Assembly (NCBI GenBank): GCA_022561775.1
Contig: JADFQO010000017.1
Coordinates: 1-59,119, forward strand
Reading direction: 5' to 3'
From: Myxococcales bacterium
GTDB lineage: Bacteria; Myxococcota_A; UBA9160; SMWR01
DNA length: 59,119 bases
Part shown: positions 42,354 to 51,357 of the stretch, piece after piece
How positions within the stretch are numbered: the stretch's first letter is position 1
How the letters are laid out: each line of letters starts with the position of its first letter
Made by a program: the position numbers and the translations under genes
The notes under the pieces: generated by a model
What the model was told of the DNA's origin: nothing
What the model saw: only the letters and a program-made list of their open reading frames with translations
The model's database searches: none

Positions 42354-43904
42354 CTAGAGCGGAATGTTTCCGTGCTTCTTGGGCGGCGTTGACGCCCGCT
42401 TGGTGGCGAGCATTTCGAGGGCCGAAATGATCCGCGGCCGCGCCTCCTCGGGCTGGATCACGGCGTCGATGTAGCCGAGTTCGGCAGCCTTGTAGGGACT
42501 CGCGAAGGTCTCCCGGTACTCGTCGCTGAGTTCTCGCCTGCGGCGCTCGGGGTCTTCGGCTTGCTTGAGTTCCTTGCGGAAGACGATGTTCACCGCCCCC
42601 TCCGGTCCCATCACGGCGATCTCCGCGGTCGGGAACGCGAGACTGATGTCGGCGCGAATGTGTTTGCTGTTCATCACCACATACGCACCGCCGTAGGCCT
42701 TGCGGGTCACCAGCGTGATCCGCGGTACCGTGGCCTCACAGAACGCGTAGAGCAACTTGGCGCCGTGCTTGATGATTCCTCCATGCTCCTGATCCACACC
42801 CGGCAGGAAACCCGGAACATCGACGAGTGTGACGAGCGGGATGTTGAACGCGTCGCAGAAACGGACAAACCGCGCCGCCTTCTTCGAGGCGTCGATGTCG
42901 AGTACTCCCGCGAGGTAGGCGGGTTGATTTGCGACGATCCCAACCGAATGGCCGGCAAATCGGCAGAAACCAATGATGATGTTGCAGGCATTGAGCGCCG
43001 CCACCTCGAAGAAGGCGCCATCGTCGACGATCAGCCGGATCAACTCTTTCACGTCGTAGGGTTTGTTCGGATTGTCGGGAATCAATCTGCGCAGCTCGGG
43101 CGCCATCCGGTCCGATGGATCCTGCGTGGCGACGAACGGCGGATCTTCGTGGTTGTTCTGGGGAATGAACGAGAGCAGCGACCGAATGGTCTGAATGCAC
43201 TCCTCTTCGGTTTCGACCGCGAAGTCGGCGACGCCGCTCTTCGTGGCGTGGGCGGTGGCACCCCCCAGGGTTTCTGCGCTCACTTCTTCGCGGGTCACGG
43301 TCTTGATGACGTCGGGCCCGGTGATGAACATGTTGCTGGTGCCCTTGACCATGATGATGAAGTCGGTCATCGCGGGTGAGTAGACGGCACCTCCCGCACA
43401 CGGACCCACGATGGCCGAGATCTGCGGAACGACGCCAGAAGAGAGCACGTTGCGCAAGAAGACTTCCCCGTAGCCGCCGAGGGAAACCACACCCTCCTGA
43501 ATTCGCGCACCCGCACCATCGTTGAGCCCGATCACCGGCGCTCCGACCCCGGCGGCCAGGTCCATCACCTTGCAGATCTTCTCCGCGAAGGCGCCCGAAA
43601 GGCTTCCGCCGAATACGGTGAAATCCTGTGCAAAGACAAACACCTGGCGACCGGCGATCCGGCCGTAGCCCGTCACGACGCCATCTCCGAGCGTCTTGTT
43701 GTCCTGCATGCCGAAGTCGGTACAGCGGTGGGTCACGAACGCGTCGATCTCGACGAAAGTCCCCGGGTCGAAGAGCCTGTCGATCCGCTCTCGAGCGGTG
43801 AGTTTGCCGGCGTCGTGCTGGCGCTGGATGCGCGTCTCGCCGCCGCCCTGCAGCGCCGCCTCGTTCATCTGCTCGAGTTTCTTGATCTTCTCTTCGATCG
43901 ACAT
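42354..43904 (-). CDS. pccB: Acyl-CoA carboxyltransferase subunit (PccB/MmdA type)
   Basis: 516 residues of two crotonase-like halves. [20 protein letters not shown] opens the family; [20 protein letters not shown], the [13 protein letters not shown] acyl-CoA oxyanion region and the second-half [20 protein letters not shown] are present. Propionyl-CoA carboxylase beta and methylmalonyl-CoA decarboxylase alpha cannot be separated by motif. The neighbouring accC argues for carboxylation; the distant Na+-pump subunits at 21.3-23.3 kb leave decarboxylation open. 21 nt separate it from accC. Confidence 0.9.
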   Translation of the reverse strand: MSIEEKIKKLEQMNEAALQGGGETRIQRQHDAGKLTARERIDRLFDPGTFVEIDAFVTHRCTDFGMQDNKTLGDGVVTGYGRIAGRQVFVFAQDFTVFGGSLSGAFAEKICKVMDLAAGVGAPVIGLNDGAGARIQEGVVSLGGYGEVFLRNVLSSGVVPQISAIVGPCAGGAVYSPAMTDFIIMVKGTSNMFITGPDVIKTVTREEVSAETLGGATAHATKSGVADFAVETEEECIQTIRSLLSFIPQNNHEDPPFVATQDPSDRMAPELRRLIPDNPNKPYDVKELIRLIVDDGAFFEVAALNACNIIIGFCRFAGHSVGIVANQPAYLAGVLDIDASKKAARFVRFCDAFNIPLVTLVDVPGFLPGVDQEHGGIIKHGAKLLYAFCEATVPRITLVTRKAYGGAYVVMNSKHIRADISLAFPTAEIAVMGPEGAVNIVFRKELKQAEDPERRRRELSDEYRETFASPYKAAELGYIDAVIQPEEARPRIISALEMLATKRASTPPKKHGNIPL

Positions 43905-44042
43905 TCCGCTCGGTTCTCGAACTCGGAGATCGGCACTCGGGCGAACCCGGCGGAGGCCGAAGGCGGCTCGCCGGCAGCCGAGTCTATCAGATCCGCCAGT
44001 GCCCCGCTGAACGCGAAAGCGTTTGCGATCCAGCTACTTGAA

Positions 44043-45182
44043 TCAGCCGCGAAAGAGTTCCCGCGCAATCACGAGGCGCTGGATCTGATTGGTGCCCTCG
44101 TAGATCTGCATGAGCTTCGCGTCGCGCATCAGCTTCTCGACCGGGTAATCCTTCGAGTAGCCGTTGCCGCCAAAAATCTGGACGGCGTCAATCGACACCC
44201 TCATGGCAGCGTCCGTCGCGAAGCATTTTGCGATCGAGGAGTTCTTGGAAGCCCGCCGCCCCTGATCGACCATCCAGGCGCTCTTGTGGGTCAGCAGGCG
44301 CGCCGCCTCGATATCTTTGGCCATGTCGGCCAGCATGAACTGGACGGCCTGAAAATCGCTGATCGGCGCGCCGAAGGCCTTTCGCTCCAGCGCATAGGCG
44401 GTGGACTCATCGAGAGCCCGCTGTGCGATTCCCGTGGCGAGCGCGCCAATCGGCGGGCGCGTTCGGTCCAGGGTTCGCATCGCGATCTTGAAACCCGCCC
44501 CCTCGGCGCCGAGTCGCTGGCTCTCCGGAACGCGAACGCCGTCGAAGTGGATTGTGCGGGTATCGCTCGCGCGCTGACCGAGCTTGTCTTCTTTCTTGCC
44601 GAGGGAAATCCCCACCAGATCCGCGGGTACGATGAACGCGCAGATCCCCTCGTGGCGGCTGGTGCGGCTGAGGGTTGCAAAAACCGTGTAGAGATTGGCC
44701 TCGCCGCCGTTGGTGATCCAGCACTTGGTTCCGTTGAGCACGTAATCCGCGCCGTCCTTTTCGGCCAGCAGCTGCAGCCCCGCGACGTCCGAGCCCGCAG
44801 TGGGCTCGGAGAGACAGAATGAAATCAATGAAAATTCGCTCGCACAATGAGTGAGCCACTCTTTCTTCTGCGCTTCGCTGCCCGCGATGATGATCGGCAT
44901 CAAACCGAGATCGTTGCACATGATCGAGGTGCCGATCCCCGCACACGCCCACGCGATTTCCTCGGTGACGAAGCAGGTGTCGAGAGAAGAAAGGCCGAGC
45001 CCGCCGTAATCGGTCGGTATGGCGGTGCTGGAGAATCCGAGTTCCCACGCCTTCTGGATGATCTCGCGCGGGAATTCTCCCGACTGATCGTATTCCGCAG
45101 CGATGGGCGCGATCTCGTCTCGCGCGAAGCGGCGGGCCGCTTCTTGAAGTGCGAGTTGCTCGTCGTTCAGTTCAAACTGCAT
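44043..45182 (-). CDS. Acyl-CoA dehydrogenase
   Basis: 379 residues, full length. [16 protein letters not shown] and [10 protein letters not shown] are the FAD/substrate motifs, and [20 protein letters not shown] carries the catalytic Glu of the short/medium/isovaleryl branch. Together with the carboxylase pair downstream it would oxidise a short or branched acyl-CoA (for example from leucine or propionate-yielding substrates) before carboxylation. The substrate is not fixed by sequence. 138 nt of gene-free DNA separate it from pccB. Confidence 0.93.
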   Translation of the reverse strand: MQFELNDEQLALQEAARRFARDEIAPIAAEYDQSGEFPREIIQKAWELGFSSTAIPTDYGGLGLSSLDTCFVTEEIAWACAGIGTSIMCNDLGLMPIIIAGSEAQKKEWLTHCASEFSLISFCLSEPTAGSDVAGLQLLAEKDGADYVLNGTKCWITNGGEANLYTVFATLSRTSRHEGICAFIVPADLVGISLGKKEDKLGQRASDTRTIHFDGVRVPESQRLGAEGAGFKIAMRTLDRTRPPIGALATGIAQRALDESTAYALERKAFGAPISDFQAVQFMLADMAKDIEAARLLTHKSAWMVDQGRRASKNSSIAKCFATDAAMRVSIDAVQIFGGNGYSKDYPVEKLMRDAKLMQIYEGTNQIQRLVIARELFRG

Positions 45183-45273
45183 CGGGCCTCCGCAGCGGCA
45201 ATCTACACCGTCTCCGGCGCGGACGACACTGCGGGTTCGAACAGGGCTCGGATTGGGTTGAGAGCGATCGCGA

Positions 45274-46071
45274 TCAGCCCGGCGCGTAACCGAGGTCGCG
45301 CGACAGGCGATCCGCCGACGCGGTCACTTTGGGGACGATGTTTCTGAGCAGTTCATCGGCCCCCAGGCGGAAGGAAGGTCCCGAAACCGACAGCGCGGCG
45401 ACGGCTAGACCCGTTCGATCGTAGACGGGCCCGGCCACACAGCTCAGACCCTCCTCGCACTCTTCGACGTCCAACGCGTAGCCCTGGCCCGCGACGGTCC
45501 GGACGTGCTCGAAGAATTTGGTCGGGTCGACGATGGTGGCTCGCGTCCGCGGAGGAAGCTCTCGCCCGGCCACCACCATTTGGTCGTAGGCCTGACGGCA
45601 GCGCTCGGTCGCCGAGCCGAGTAACACCTTTCCCAGCGCCGTGCAATGGACCGGAAGGCGCTGTCCGACCCTGGACGGGGTGAGGATGGGTTGGTGGTAG
45701 ACCTGGGCGTCTACGTGGACCACCTCGAAGGAAGTCATCTGCGCGAGGTGAACGGTTTCGCCGACCTCTTCGGCGAGGCTGCGCAGGATCGGCCGCGCCT
45801 GATCGAGCAGTGAGTGACTTCGAGAGAAGGTCTCGCCCAGCTCGAGACATTTGGCGCCGAGTCGATACCGGTCGTTGGCCGAACTCTGCTCGATGTATCC
45901 GCGTTGTTCGAGCGTCGCGAGCAAGCGAAATACATTGTTCTTGTGGAGATTTAGGCGCCGCGAAAGCTCGGTCACGCCCAGTTCGTCTGCCGTGCGAAAC
46001 TCCTCGAGCAAGCGAAGCGCATGGGTGACGGTCTGGATTACGTAATCGCTCTTGGGCTTTTTCGGCGACAT
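45274..46071 (-). CDS. IclR family transcriptional regulator
   Basis: About 265 residues. N-terminal winged HTH ([40 protein letters not shown]), then the IclR effector domain ([69 protein letters not shown]). I chose the ATG at 46071 ([11 protein letters not shown]). It lies upstream of the acyl-CoA dehydrogenase on the same strand and probably controls itself and that cluster through the operator-like repeat at 46275-46334. Confidence 0.92.
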   Translation of the reverse strand: MSPKKPKSDYVIQTVTHALRLLEEFRTADELGVTELSRRLNLHKNNVFRLLATLEQRGYIEQSSANDRYRLGAKCLELGETFSRSHSLLDQARPILRSLAEEVGETVHLAQMTSFEVVHVDAQVYHQPILTPSRVGQRLPVHCTALGKVLLGSATERCRQAYDQMVVAGRELPPRTRATIVDPTKFFEHVRTVAGQGYALDVEECEEGLSCVAGPVYDRTGLAVAALSVSGPSFRLGADELLRNIVPKVTASADRLSRDLGYAPG

Positions 46072-46274
46072 GGGTCTAGGGCCCTCAGCCCCCACCACGA
46101 CGAACCATTGGCCGCAATCCCGATTCCGCGGGCTCGGTCCAGTCGGGTGCGACGACAGGGGGAAGATCGTCGCGTCCCGTGGCCAGTTGACTCCTTTCTA
46201 CCGAACTTCTGACGTCTTGGCTCCCGCACCACAAACCCGGCGGGTGCAGAACCTGCGGTTACGACCGGCAACAG

Positions 46275-46355
46275 CGGTAGAAGCGAACCAGCGTGGGGCG
46301 AGTGATCCCGTTGGTAGCCGATTCGCTTCTACCGCACGACTTGGCGTGTTGTCAA
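46275..46355 (-). promoter_or_regulatory. Promoter with overlapping 14-bp inverted repeat upstream of iclR
   Basis: On the minus strand TTGACA (46350-46355) is a perfect -35 and TAGAAG (46326-46331) a fair -10, 18 nt apart. The -10 lies inside one arm of a perfect 14-bp inverted repeat, GCGGTAGAAGCGAA (46274-46287) and its complement (46322-46335), with a 34-nt spacer. TCTACC-like half motifs recur at about 46195, 46384 and 46481. This is a good candidate for IclR autoregulation. The remaining gene-free DNA in 46099-46496 would be a leader of about 250 nt, in which I see no gene. Confidence 0.6.
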
Positions 46356-46496
46356 CCGGATTTTTGCGCTTTGCGACGGAGAATCTACCTTCGTCGCGAT
46401 ATGGTGTGGATCTTAGCGTTCCACTTGGCCGATGGTGAAGACAATTTTGGCCCTTCGGGGTAAATCCCAGCAGATGAAAAAATCTACCACCGAGGG

Positions 46497-47015
46497 TTAC
46501 GAACTCGACTCACCGTCGCGGGCGGAACCTCGCTGCTCACCCTCGCTCGCGAGCAATTCCAACACGAGAAGCCCGACTCCGACCACGATCGCCGAGTCCG
46601 CGACGTTGAAGTCAGGCCAAGAATAGCCGCGCCAGAGACGAAAATGCAGAAAATCGATGACTTCCCCTCTAAAGATGCGATCGATGAGATTTCCAACCGC
46701 ACCACCTAGAATCAAGCCGAGGGCGAGTGCCGCAAGCCGGTCCCCGGGGGAGAGCTTTCGATAAAACGAAATGATGATCCCCACCGCGATCAATGACACG
46801 GAAATGAAGAAAATGAGGCGATAAACCTGCGGAGCGTCCGAGAACAAACCAAACGCCGCACCGGTATTGCGGACATGGGTAAGGTAGAAAAACCCCGGGA
46901 TGACGGGAATTTTGTCCGAGTAGCTGAGATGCGAGTCAATCGCGATCTTGGTGGCTAGATCGAGAACCAGAACACTGAGATATGCGCCGATCGCGATACG
47001 GAACTTCGGCGTCAT
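46497..47015 (-). CDS. lspA: Lipoprotein signal peptidase (signal peptidase II)
   Basis: 172 residues with four membrane helices. Removes signal peptides from diacylated prolipoproteins. The catalytic Asp pair is in LGGAVGNLIDRIFRGEVIDF and DFNVADSAIVVG, and THVRNTGAAFGLF is the third conserved box. I chose the ATG at 47015 over a GTG 12 nt upstream. It is next to a gene for a lipoprotein and follows the PBP block on the same strand. Confidence 0.95.
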   Translation of the reverse strand: MTPKFRIAIGAYLSVLVLDLATKIAIDSHLSYSDKIPVIPGFFYLTHVRNTGAAFGLFSDAPQVYRLIFFISVSLIAVGIIISFYRKLSPGDRLAALALGLILGGAVGNLIDRIFRGEVIDFLHFRLWRGYSWPDFNVADSAIVVGVGLLVLELLASEGEQRGSARDGESSS

Positions 47016-47051
47016 GAGGCCCGGCACGCTATCACACGGCTCTCGCCGGGG

Positions 47052-47573
47052 CTAACGCAACTCACCCGCGTCGAGGCGACCATCGCCCCACACCGAGGGG
47101 GCGAGCCGTCGCGCCTCTGCGAGAAGCGGCACGGCATCCGCCAACCAGCCAGCCTTTACGAGCGCCCAGCCGCGCAACCCCCACAGATGGGGTTCGGCAC
47201 TCCGGTAGAGGGCGCCGTCGGGATCGAGCAACGACTGCGCGCGATCCAGATGCTCGAGTGCGCGCTCGGGATCGGCAATCGCCGCGTAATATCTTGCGAG
47301 CGCCAGATAGGCGAAGGGGTTGCCGGGGTCGATCTGGATTGCGCGCTCGTAGCGGCCGAGGGCGCGCTGGGGCGTCGAGGCAATTTCGGCGTCCAACCCC
47401 TCCACCACCAAGCGCGTGGAGGCTCGGCGTCGGGCATCCCCCAGCTGCTCGAACTCCGAAATCCGCAGCGCTTCTCCGCGCGGAGCGCGGATCAGCCCCG
47501 CACAACCACCGAGCAGAGCGATCCAGCCCCACGCAACCAAGACTGTGGCGGCAAGCGATCGCGACGCGCGCAT
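47052..47573 (-). CDS. TPR-repeat lipoprotein
   Basis: 173 residues. A signal peptide with lipobox LLGGC (VAWGWIALLGGCAGLIRA) is followed by a short linker and three to four tetratricopeptide-like helix pairs (ALGRYERAIQIDPGNPFAYL, ALEHLDRAQSLLDPDGALYR, WALVKAGWLADAVPLLAEAR). TPR lipoproteins typically scaffold outer-membrane or cell-wall complexes; its position eight bases after the PBP1 stop suggests a PBP partner, in the manner of LpoA/LpoB or NlpI. That link is inferred from context only. Confidence 0.75.
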   Translation of the reverse strand: MRASRSLAATVLVAWGWIALLGGCAGLIRAPRGEALRISEFEQLGDARRRASTRLVVEGLDAEIASTPQRALGRYERAIQIDPGNPFAYLALARYYAAIADPERALEHLDRAQSLLDPDGALYRSAEPHLWGLRGWALVKAGWLADAVPLLAEARRLAPSVWGDGRLDAGELR

Positions 47574-47581
47574 TGTCCGAT

Positions 47582-50014
47582 TCACAGATGCCTCCGCAAC
47601 CACTCGAAAAAGCGCTCCTGCGTGCGCTGGCGCCCGTCTTCCTCAGATCCCGCGACCGCTCCGCCCGGGCAGACCTCCTCGGGCAACGTCCCCTCGAGAA
47701 AGAGTTCGCGCCGGCGGTCCGGACAACCCCAAAGCGCCCGCGCCCCCGTGACCGGGTCGATATCCGCGACGACAATGCTCGGTGGCCGCGGAAACTGGCC
47801 GTGAATTTGTCCTCCGGTCAGTTCACCGATGAAGCGCCGCCAGATCGGAAGCGCTCCTCGGCTACTCGCGAAACCAATGCTGCGCGGCTCGTCGAATCCG
47901 ATCCAGACGGCTACGACCAACTCCGGGGTGTAGCCGACGAACCACAAATCGTGCTCTTCATCGCTGGTTCCCGTCTTGGCCGCAATCGGCCCGGTGATTC
48001 CCGTCGAGCGAACGCCCGCCGCGGTTCCGCGATGCGCCACGCCCTGAAGCAGCGAAGTCGCGAGGTACGCGGTTCCCGCATCGATGACGCGCTTGTGGCG
48101 GAGTTCTCGGCGTTCGAGTGTTTCGCCCGCTGGGTTCACCAAATCTTCGATGGCGTGGACCTGGGGTCGGACGCCGCCTCCCGCGATCGTCGCGTAGGCG
48201 CGCGCCATCTCGAGAGGAGAAACGTCGGCCACACCGAGGGCAAGACTCGGCACGAGGGGCAACTCGCTCTCGATTCCCATACGGCGCGCGACGTCTGCAA
48301 CCCGCCCGATCCCGATCTCCTGGGCGAGGCGCGCGGTCGCGACGTTGAACGAGCGTTCGATTGCTTCGCGCACACTGACCCGACCGTGGAATTCGCGATC
48401 GAAGTTCCTCGGCTGCCAGGGTCCGCTCGGAGTCGCAACCTCGAGTGGAGAATCGTCGAGGAAGGAGGCCAGCGTGATGACGGGTCCCCCCACCCGCGGC
48501 TCGAGTCCGGCGATGTACACGAAGGGCTTGAAGGTGCTTCCCGATGGGCGGCGCGCCTGGGTGCAGCGATCGAATTGCGACAGCTGGTAGTCGCGCCCGC
48601 CCACGAGAGCGACGATCTCTCCGGTCTGGGGGCGAATGGCGATGATGCAACCCTGAAGCGCGCGGGTGGGATCGTCGGGGACGAGCGCCGGGAACTGGCG
48701 TTCGAGCTGTTCGATGCCCTCGCGTAGCGCTGTCGCCGCCAGGCGCTGGGTACGGCTCTCGAGGGTCGAATACACCTTCAGTCCCTGACTCGACAGCACG
48801 GTCGCGTCGTAGCTGTCGGAGAGCTGAACGCGCAGAAAGTCGAGAAAATACCGCGCGTCACCGGGGTCGGCTGTGATCGCCGCCAGGTTCAAGGGCTCTG
48901 CGATTGCCGCGTCGCGTTGCGCGGGTTCGATACGGCCCTGCTCGGCCATCAACCCCAACACCAGATCGCGGCGGCCGCGAGCGCCCTCGGGATTTCGGTA
49001 GGGCGAGATGCCGTTCGGGCTCTGGATCAGCGCAGCCAGCAGTGCGGACTCGGCGAGGCTCAAGTTCTGGGCCGGCTTACCAAAGAAGCGAAGCGCCGCT
49101 TCCCCGACTCCGTGAATCGCCGTCGAGCCTCTTTGCCCGAGGTAGATCTCGTTCAGGTAGGTTTCGAGAATTTCGCGCTTGTCGTAGCGGAGCTCGACGA
49201 GCAAGGCCATCACGGCCTCGTGAACCTTGCGCTTCAGGGTTCGCTCGGGCGTGAGGAAGAAATTCTTGACGAGCTGCTGGGTGAGCGTGCTGCCGCCCTG
49301 TCGAATTCCGCCGGCGCGCAGGTTGGCGAGCAGCGCCCCGCCGATGCGCCGCACGTCAATTCCGGGATGCGCCTCGAAGCGCTGATCCTCGACGGCGACG
49401 ATGGCGTCGACGAGGTGGAGCGGGAGAGCTTCGAGACGGATCAGTTCGCGCTGCGCCCGATCGGGCCCATAGTAGGCACCGAGCTGTTCCGGTTGCAGTA
49501 ACACCGCGCCCAGGGTGCGGCCCACGGGCAATTCGAGAATTTCTTCGATGAAACCGTCGCGAACGATGAAGACGACGTCGCGCGCAGGCTCGGATCGCGT
49601 CGGATGCTCGAAGGCCCGAAGGTGAACGCGGACTCGATGTTTTTGCCAGGAGTATTGCCCCTGCTGAACGGATCCGTCGCTGCCGGCTTGCCGGTATCCG
49701 AGTCGTACGAAGGTTCCCCGCAGATCTGCGAGTTCGATGTCGAGGCCCGGGTAGAGGATGGATGGCGCGGAGTAGACGCGCGAAGGAACGAGAAATCGCT
49801 GCCCCTCGAAACGCGTCCGCACGATTCGATCGAGTCGAATCACGACGACACTGCTCGCAAAGCCCGCGACGAAGCCGACGGCCACCCCGAACCAGATCAA
49901 CTTTCGAAGCCAACCGTGCACCTGCTTGGACATGCGACGCCTCGACTTCGAACGACGCCTCGAGGTCGCGCTGTGCTTGCGCGCAGTCGTTTTCCGCTTT
50001 CGTGCGTTAGCCAA
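47582..50014 (-). CDS. mrcB: Bifunctional penicillin-binding protein 1 (PBP1b type)
   Basis: 810 residues. A Lys/Arg-rich cytoplasmic tail (1-35), one membrane anchor (LIWFGVAVGFVAGFASSVVV), a UB2H-like region, the glycosyltransferase domain with AVEDQRFEAHPGID (catalytic Glu) and GGSTLTQQLVKNFFL, and the transpeptidase domain with SGSTFKPFVY (Ser nucleophile), SFN and KTGTSDEEHD. The UB2H-like segment (about 70-150) is why I prefer PBP1b to PBP1a; in E. coli that domain contacts LpoB. All active-site motifs are intact. Confidence 0.94.
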   Translation of the reverse strand: MANARKRKTTARKHSATSRRRSKSRRRMSKQVHGWLRKLIWFGVAVGFVAGFASSVVVIRLDRIVRTRFEGQRFLVPSRVYSAPSILYPGLDIELADLRGTFVRLGYRQAGSDGSVQQGQYSWQKHRVRVHLRAFEHPTRSEPARDVVFIVRDGFIEEILELPVGRTLGAVLLQPEQLGAYYGPDRAQRELIRLEALPLHLVDAIVAVEDQRFEAHPGIDVRRIGGALLANLRAGGIRQGGSTLTQQLVKNFFLTPERTLKRKVHEAVMALLVELRYDKREILETYLNEIYLGQRGSTAIHGVGEAALRFFGKPAQNLSLAESALLAALIQSPNGISPYRNPEGARGRRDLVLGLMAEQGRIEPAQRDAAIAEPLNLAAITADPGDARYFLDFLRVQLSDSYDATVLSSQGLKVYSTLESRTQRLAATALREGIEQLERQFPALVPDDPTRALQGCIIAIRPQTGEIVALVGGRDYQLSQFDRCTQARRPSGSTFKPFVYIAGLEPRVGGPVITLASFLDDSPLEVATPSGPWQPRNFDREFHGRVSVREAIERSFNVATARLAQEIGIGRVADVARRMGIESELPLVPSLALGVADVSPLEMARAYATIAGGGVRPQVHAIEDLVNPAGETLERRELRHKRVIDAGTAYLATSLLQGVAHRGTAAGVRSTGITGPIAAKTGTSDEEHDLWFVGYTPELVVAVWIGFDEPRSIGFASSRGALPIWRRFIGELTGGQIHGQFPRPPSIVVADIDPVTGARALWGCPDRRRELFLEGTLPEEVCPGGAVAGSEEDGRQRTQERFFEWLRRHL

Positions 50015-50092
50015 CGATCCCCCGGCGGAAATTCCTCAGGCGGCCGAGACCGCGACCGAACCCGCGACCGGCTTCCACCCCGGCCGGCTGCA

Positions 50093-50122
50093 GCCCCGCG
50101 AGATCTCCCGCGCTCGCGGGGC
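50093..50122 (-). terminator. Strong GC hairpin between aroF and the PBP1 gene
   Basis: A perfect 10-bp stem GCCCCGCGAG/CTCGCGGGGC with a 10-nt loop begins three bases after the aroF stop. No U tract follows on the minus strand, so it is more likely a 3'-stabilising structure or a Rho-stalling hairpin than a classical terminator. It is not related in sequence to the CTAG repeat family. Confidence 0.45.
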
Positions 50123-50124
50123 GA

Positions 50125-51243
50125 CTACCCCGTCGAAGAAATCGCGACGCGACGAAGGCGTGCCTCGTAGGCTTCGCGCACGATCTTCGCATCTTCGAGA
50201 AATCGGGCCAGCTCCTCGACGAGCAGGGCCTGGGGGCCGTCGCAGAGCGCTTCTCCCGGCTTGGGGTGGAAATCGACGAGAACCATGTTGGCTCCCGCAA
50301 TCACACCCTGAGCGGTCACGTGGAACACGTCGAGCAAGCCGTCCGGCGCGACGGCTCGGCTCCCCACCGAATGAGAGGGGTCGATGCAGACCGGCAATCG
50401 CGTCAGCCGCTTGACGACGGGCACGTGTGCGAAATCGACGAAGTTGCGATGGGGATCGCCGAGATTCGTCTTCATTCCGCGCAGACAGAAAACGATGCGT
50501 CGGTTACCGCCGGAGGCGACGTACTCGCACGCGTTGAGCGACTCTTCGAGCGTGATTCCCATGCCTCGCTTGAACAGAACGGGCAGCTCGGTCTGCTGTC
50601 CGACACTTTTCAGGAGTTCGAAGTTCTGGGCGTTGCGGGTGCCGATCTGGATCATGACGCCCGTTGGATTTCCCGCGATCCTCAACGCTTCGAGAATCTC
50701 GTCGACGTGGGATTCGTGGGTAACTTCCATCGATATGATGCGGATGTCGTTTTTGCCCGCGCTCTCGAAGACGAAGGGCAGGCACTCGGCGCCGAGTCCC
50801 TGAAAGTCGTACGGGCTCGTGCGAGGCTTGTAGGCGCCGGCGCGCGCGGTCTGGATCCCGTGCTCGCGGAGGAGGCGAAACATCGCTTCGAGATTCTCGC
50901 GGTTGTCGACCGCGCAAAGGCCCGGGAAGACGTGAAACGTGTCCTGGGCGATGTGAATCCCGTTGTACTCGAAGCCCACGGCTTCGAGGCCGCCGCCGTG
51001 GCGACCGATGGAGCGGAACTTCTCGGTGATCCGCACCACCCGCTCGACACACGAGAATTCCTCGAAGGGCTCGGTGGGGATGACCCCTGTCGAGCCCAGC
51101 AGATAGAGTTCGGACAGCGAGCGGGTTGCGCCCTGGATCTGGTGAAGCTCGGTGCGCACACCGGGATAGGACTCTGCGAGCTCGACCAGGCGCTCGACCT
51201 CGGGGGCGTCGATCTCCATATCGGCTTTGAGAACGATGATCAC
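50125..51243 (-). CDS. aroF: 3-deoxy-7-phosphoheptulonate synthase, AroF/AroA(I-beta) type
   Basis: 372 residues. First step of the shikimate pathway (PEP plus erythrose 4-phosphate). The N-terminal ~70 residues form the ferredoxin-like regulatory domain (MIIVLKADMEIDAPEVERLV) seen in Thermotoga-type enzymes, where it binds Tyr or Phe. The barrel has RAGAYKPRTSPYDFQGLG, MEVTHESHVDEI, RNAQNFELL and LPVCIDPSHSVGSR. An atypical Arg-to-Ser/Glu pattern is not seen, so it should be active. Divergent from argH across 114 nt that must hold both promoters. Confidence 0.93.
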   Translation of the reverse strand: MIIVLKADMEIDAPEVERLVELAESYPGVRTELHQIQGATRSLSELYLLGSTGVIPTEPFEEFSCVERVVRITEKFRSIGRHGGGLEAVGFEYNGIHIAQDTFHVFPGLCAVDNRENLEAMFRLLREHGIQTARAGAYKPRTSPYDFQGLGAECLPFVFESAGKNDIRIISMEVTHESHVDEILEALRIAGNPTGVMIQIGTRNAQNFELLKSVGQQTELPVLFKRGMGITLEESLNACEYVASGGNRRIVFCLRGMKTNLGDPHRNFVDFAHVPVVKRLTRLPVCIDPSHSVGSRAVAPDGLLDVFHVTAQGVIAGANMVLVDFHPKPGEALCDGPQALLVEELARFLEDAKIVREAYEARLRRVAISSTG

Positions 51244-51357
51244 GGGCCTTCTTCCTCTAGAACGGGTTTTCGCAACCTACGGAGGCGGGCTGCGTTCGTC
51301 AATCCTGGATCGGCTCCACTATTGCAAAATTCGCTCTAGTTACCGAGATTTGCGGGT

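Noticed and set aside
47258-48727. 489-codon plus-strand open frame opposite PBP1
   Set aside because: GC-rich antisense shadow: no start signal, Arg/Asp-rich composition and full overlap with a well-supported gene. The same applies to the long frames at 3237-4346, 6081-7160, 40696-42183 and 53227-54258.
50093-50122. Hairpin after aroF considered as a fifth copy of the CTAG repeat
   Set aside because: It has a single stem, no CTAG ends and no shared GCGACGCCGC joint.
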